A stretch of 64,000 nucleotides of DNA from Setaria digitata (taxonomy: Eukaryota > Nematoda > Chromadorea > Rhabditida > Setariidae). The position numbers and the translations under genes are program-made. The notes below the pieces were generated by a model. That model made no database searches. It saw only the letters and a list, made by a program, of their open reading frames with translations, and was not told the DNA's origin. Below, one piece after another: positions 63,593 through 64,000 of the stretch. Positions within the stretch are counted from its first letter, which is position 1, and each line of letters begins with the position of its first letter. The stretch spans positions 1 through 64,000 of the forward strand of contig RCAB01000079.1 of assembly GCA_003640385.1 (NCBI GenBank), read 5' to 3'.

Positions 63593-64000
63593 GAAATTAA
63601 AATGTGAGATGAAGGTTTGGAACAGGTGAAGAGCATTAGGAAAGGTGAAACACTAGCAACTACCGAAATGTTAAACTCCATTAAAAGGTTGGGAAGGGTA
63701 GAACAGGTGGATGGAGAAAGTTGGGTAGGACGGAAGTACAGAGCAAATGAAATAATCGCATAAAGAGGGAAAATCGAGAGTCGGGAACGATGAGAAGGTT
63801 GTCGTCATTCTCGACTCTATTTAAAGCAGTGGTATTTCCAGTACTATGATATATGCACAATGCATATTATAAAAATTAAAATGTATTTAGTGAACTATTC
63901 GTTTTTAAAATTGCCCCTTGTTGAATGCTGAAAATTTTCGCATTTGTTATGTTATTTTCATAATTCCTTGTAACTTATCATTTCATTTATTCTTAGTGAA
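62918..64000. other. no gene seen; T28 run
   Basis: AT-rich sequence to the window end. T28 at 63561-63588 is preceded by a further T-rich tract. After it the sequence becomes purine-rich (gaaggtt, gggaagg units, 63610-63800). Confidence 0.55.

Noticed and set aside
1..64000. Search by eye for CRISPR arrays, bacterial operons, tRNAs, spliced-leader or 5S genes
   Set aside because: The DNA is nuclear eukaryotic. No repeat-spacer arrays, no cloverleaf with a T-loop motif, and no SL or 5S core sequence were found, although a covariance-model search could find what I missed.

Overview
The window is AT-rich, intron-dense eukaryotic DNA that I read as part of a filarial-type nematode genome. The evidence is short phase-consistent introns with TTTTCAG- or TTTTAG-like acceptors, probable trans-splice acceptors just 5' of start codons, a Crumbs/EAT-20-type gene, genes of the Raw repeat/OLRN-1 family, and terminal repeats of mariner type. 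Species cannot be fixed by reading. All gene models were built by hand by joining exons on splice phase and family similarity.

Region by region: (1) 1-2270 holds the 5' part of a minus-strand gene that leaves the left edge; a mariner-type terminal repeat lies at 1-53. (2) 5161-10423 holds two minus-strand metabolic or mitochondrial genes: an 11-exon kynurenine aminotransferase (KYAT/CCBL family) with, about 0.6 kb downstream, a 2-exon small Tim chaperone, Tim9. (3) 12799-17887 holds two tandem minus-strand genes with Raw/OLRN-1-type nucleoside-deoxyribosyltransferase-like domains. The upstream one ends in hydrophobic membrane segments; the downstream one is a short 154-aa paralogue. (4) 18.5-22.4 kb has a GC-richer divergent-promoter-like segment, a weak two-exon plus-strand candidate gene and a candidate small secreted peptide. 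(5) About 22.4-44.9 kb is a gene-poor stretch with a roughly 90-bp relic of the 5' end of 28S rDNA, a degenerate 45-bp minisatellite, a helically phased cluster of TGACATCA octamers, a C21 tract and a second copy of the mariner-type repeat. (6) 44946-51484 is a complete 13-exon, 943-residue type I membrane protein of the Crumbs family (EAT-20-like): signal peptide, three canonical EGF domains plus one divergent, a long Ser/Thr-rich stalk, one transmembrane helix and a cytoplasmic tail ending EERLI. (7) 51.5-64 kb shows only simple repeats and low-complexity AT sequence.

All confidently called genes lie on the minus strand. The aminotransferase and Tim9 pair is close enough to raise the question of an SL-trans-spliced operon. 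The Raw-type pair looks like a local tandem duplication. The rest of the sequence track is mostly chance or antisense ORFs.
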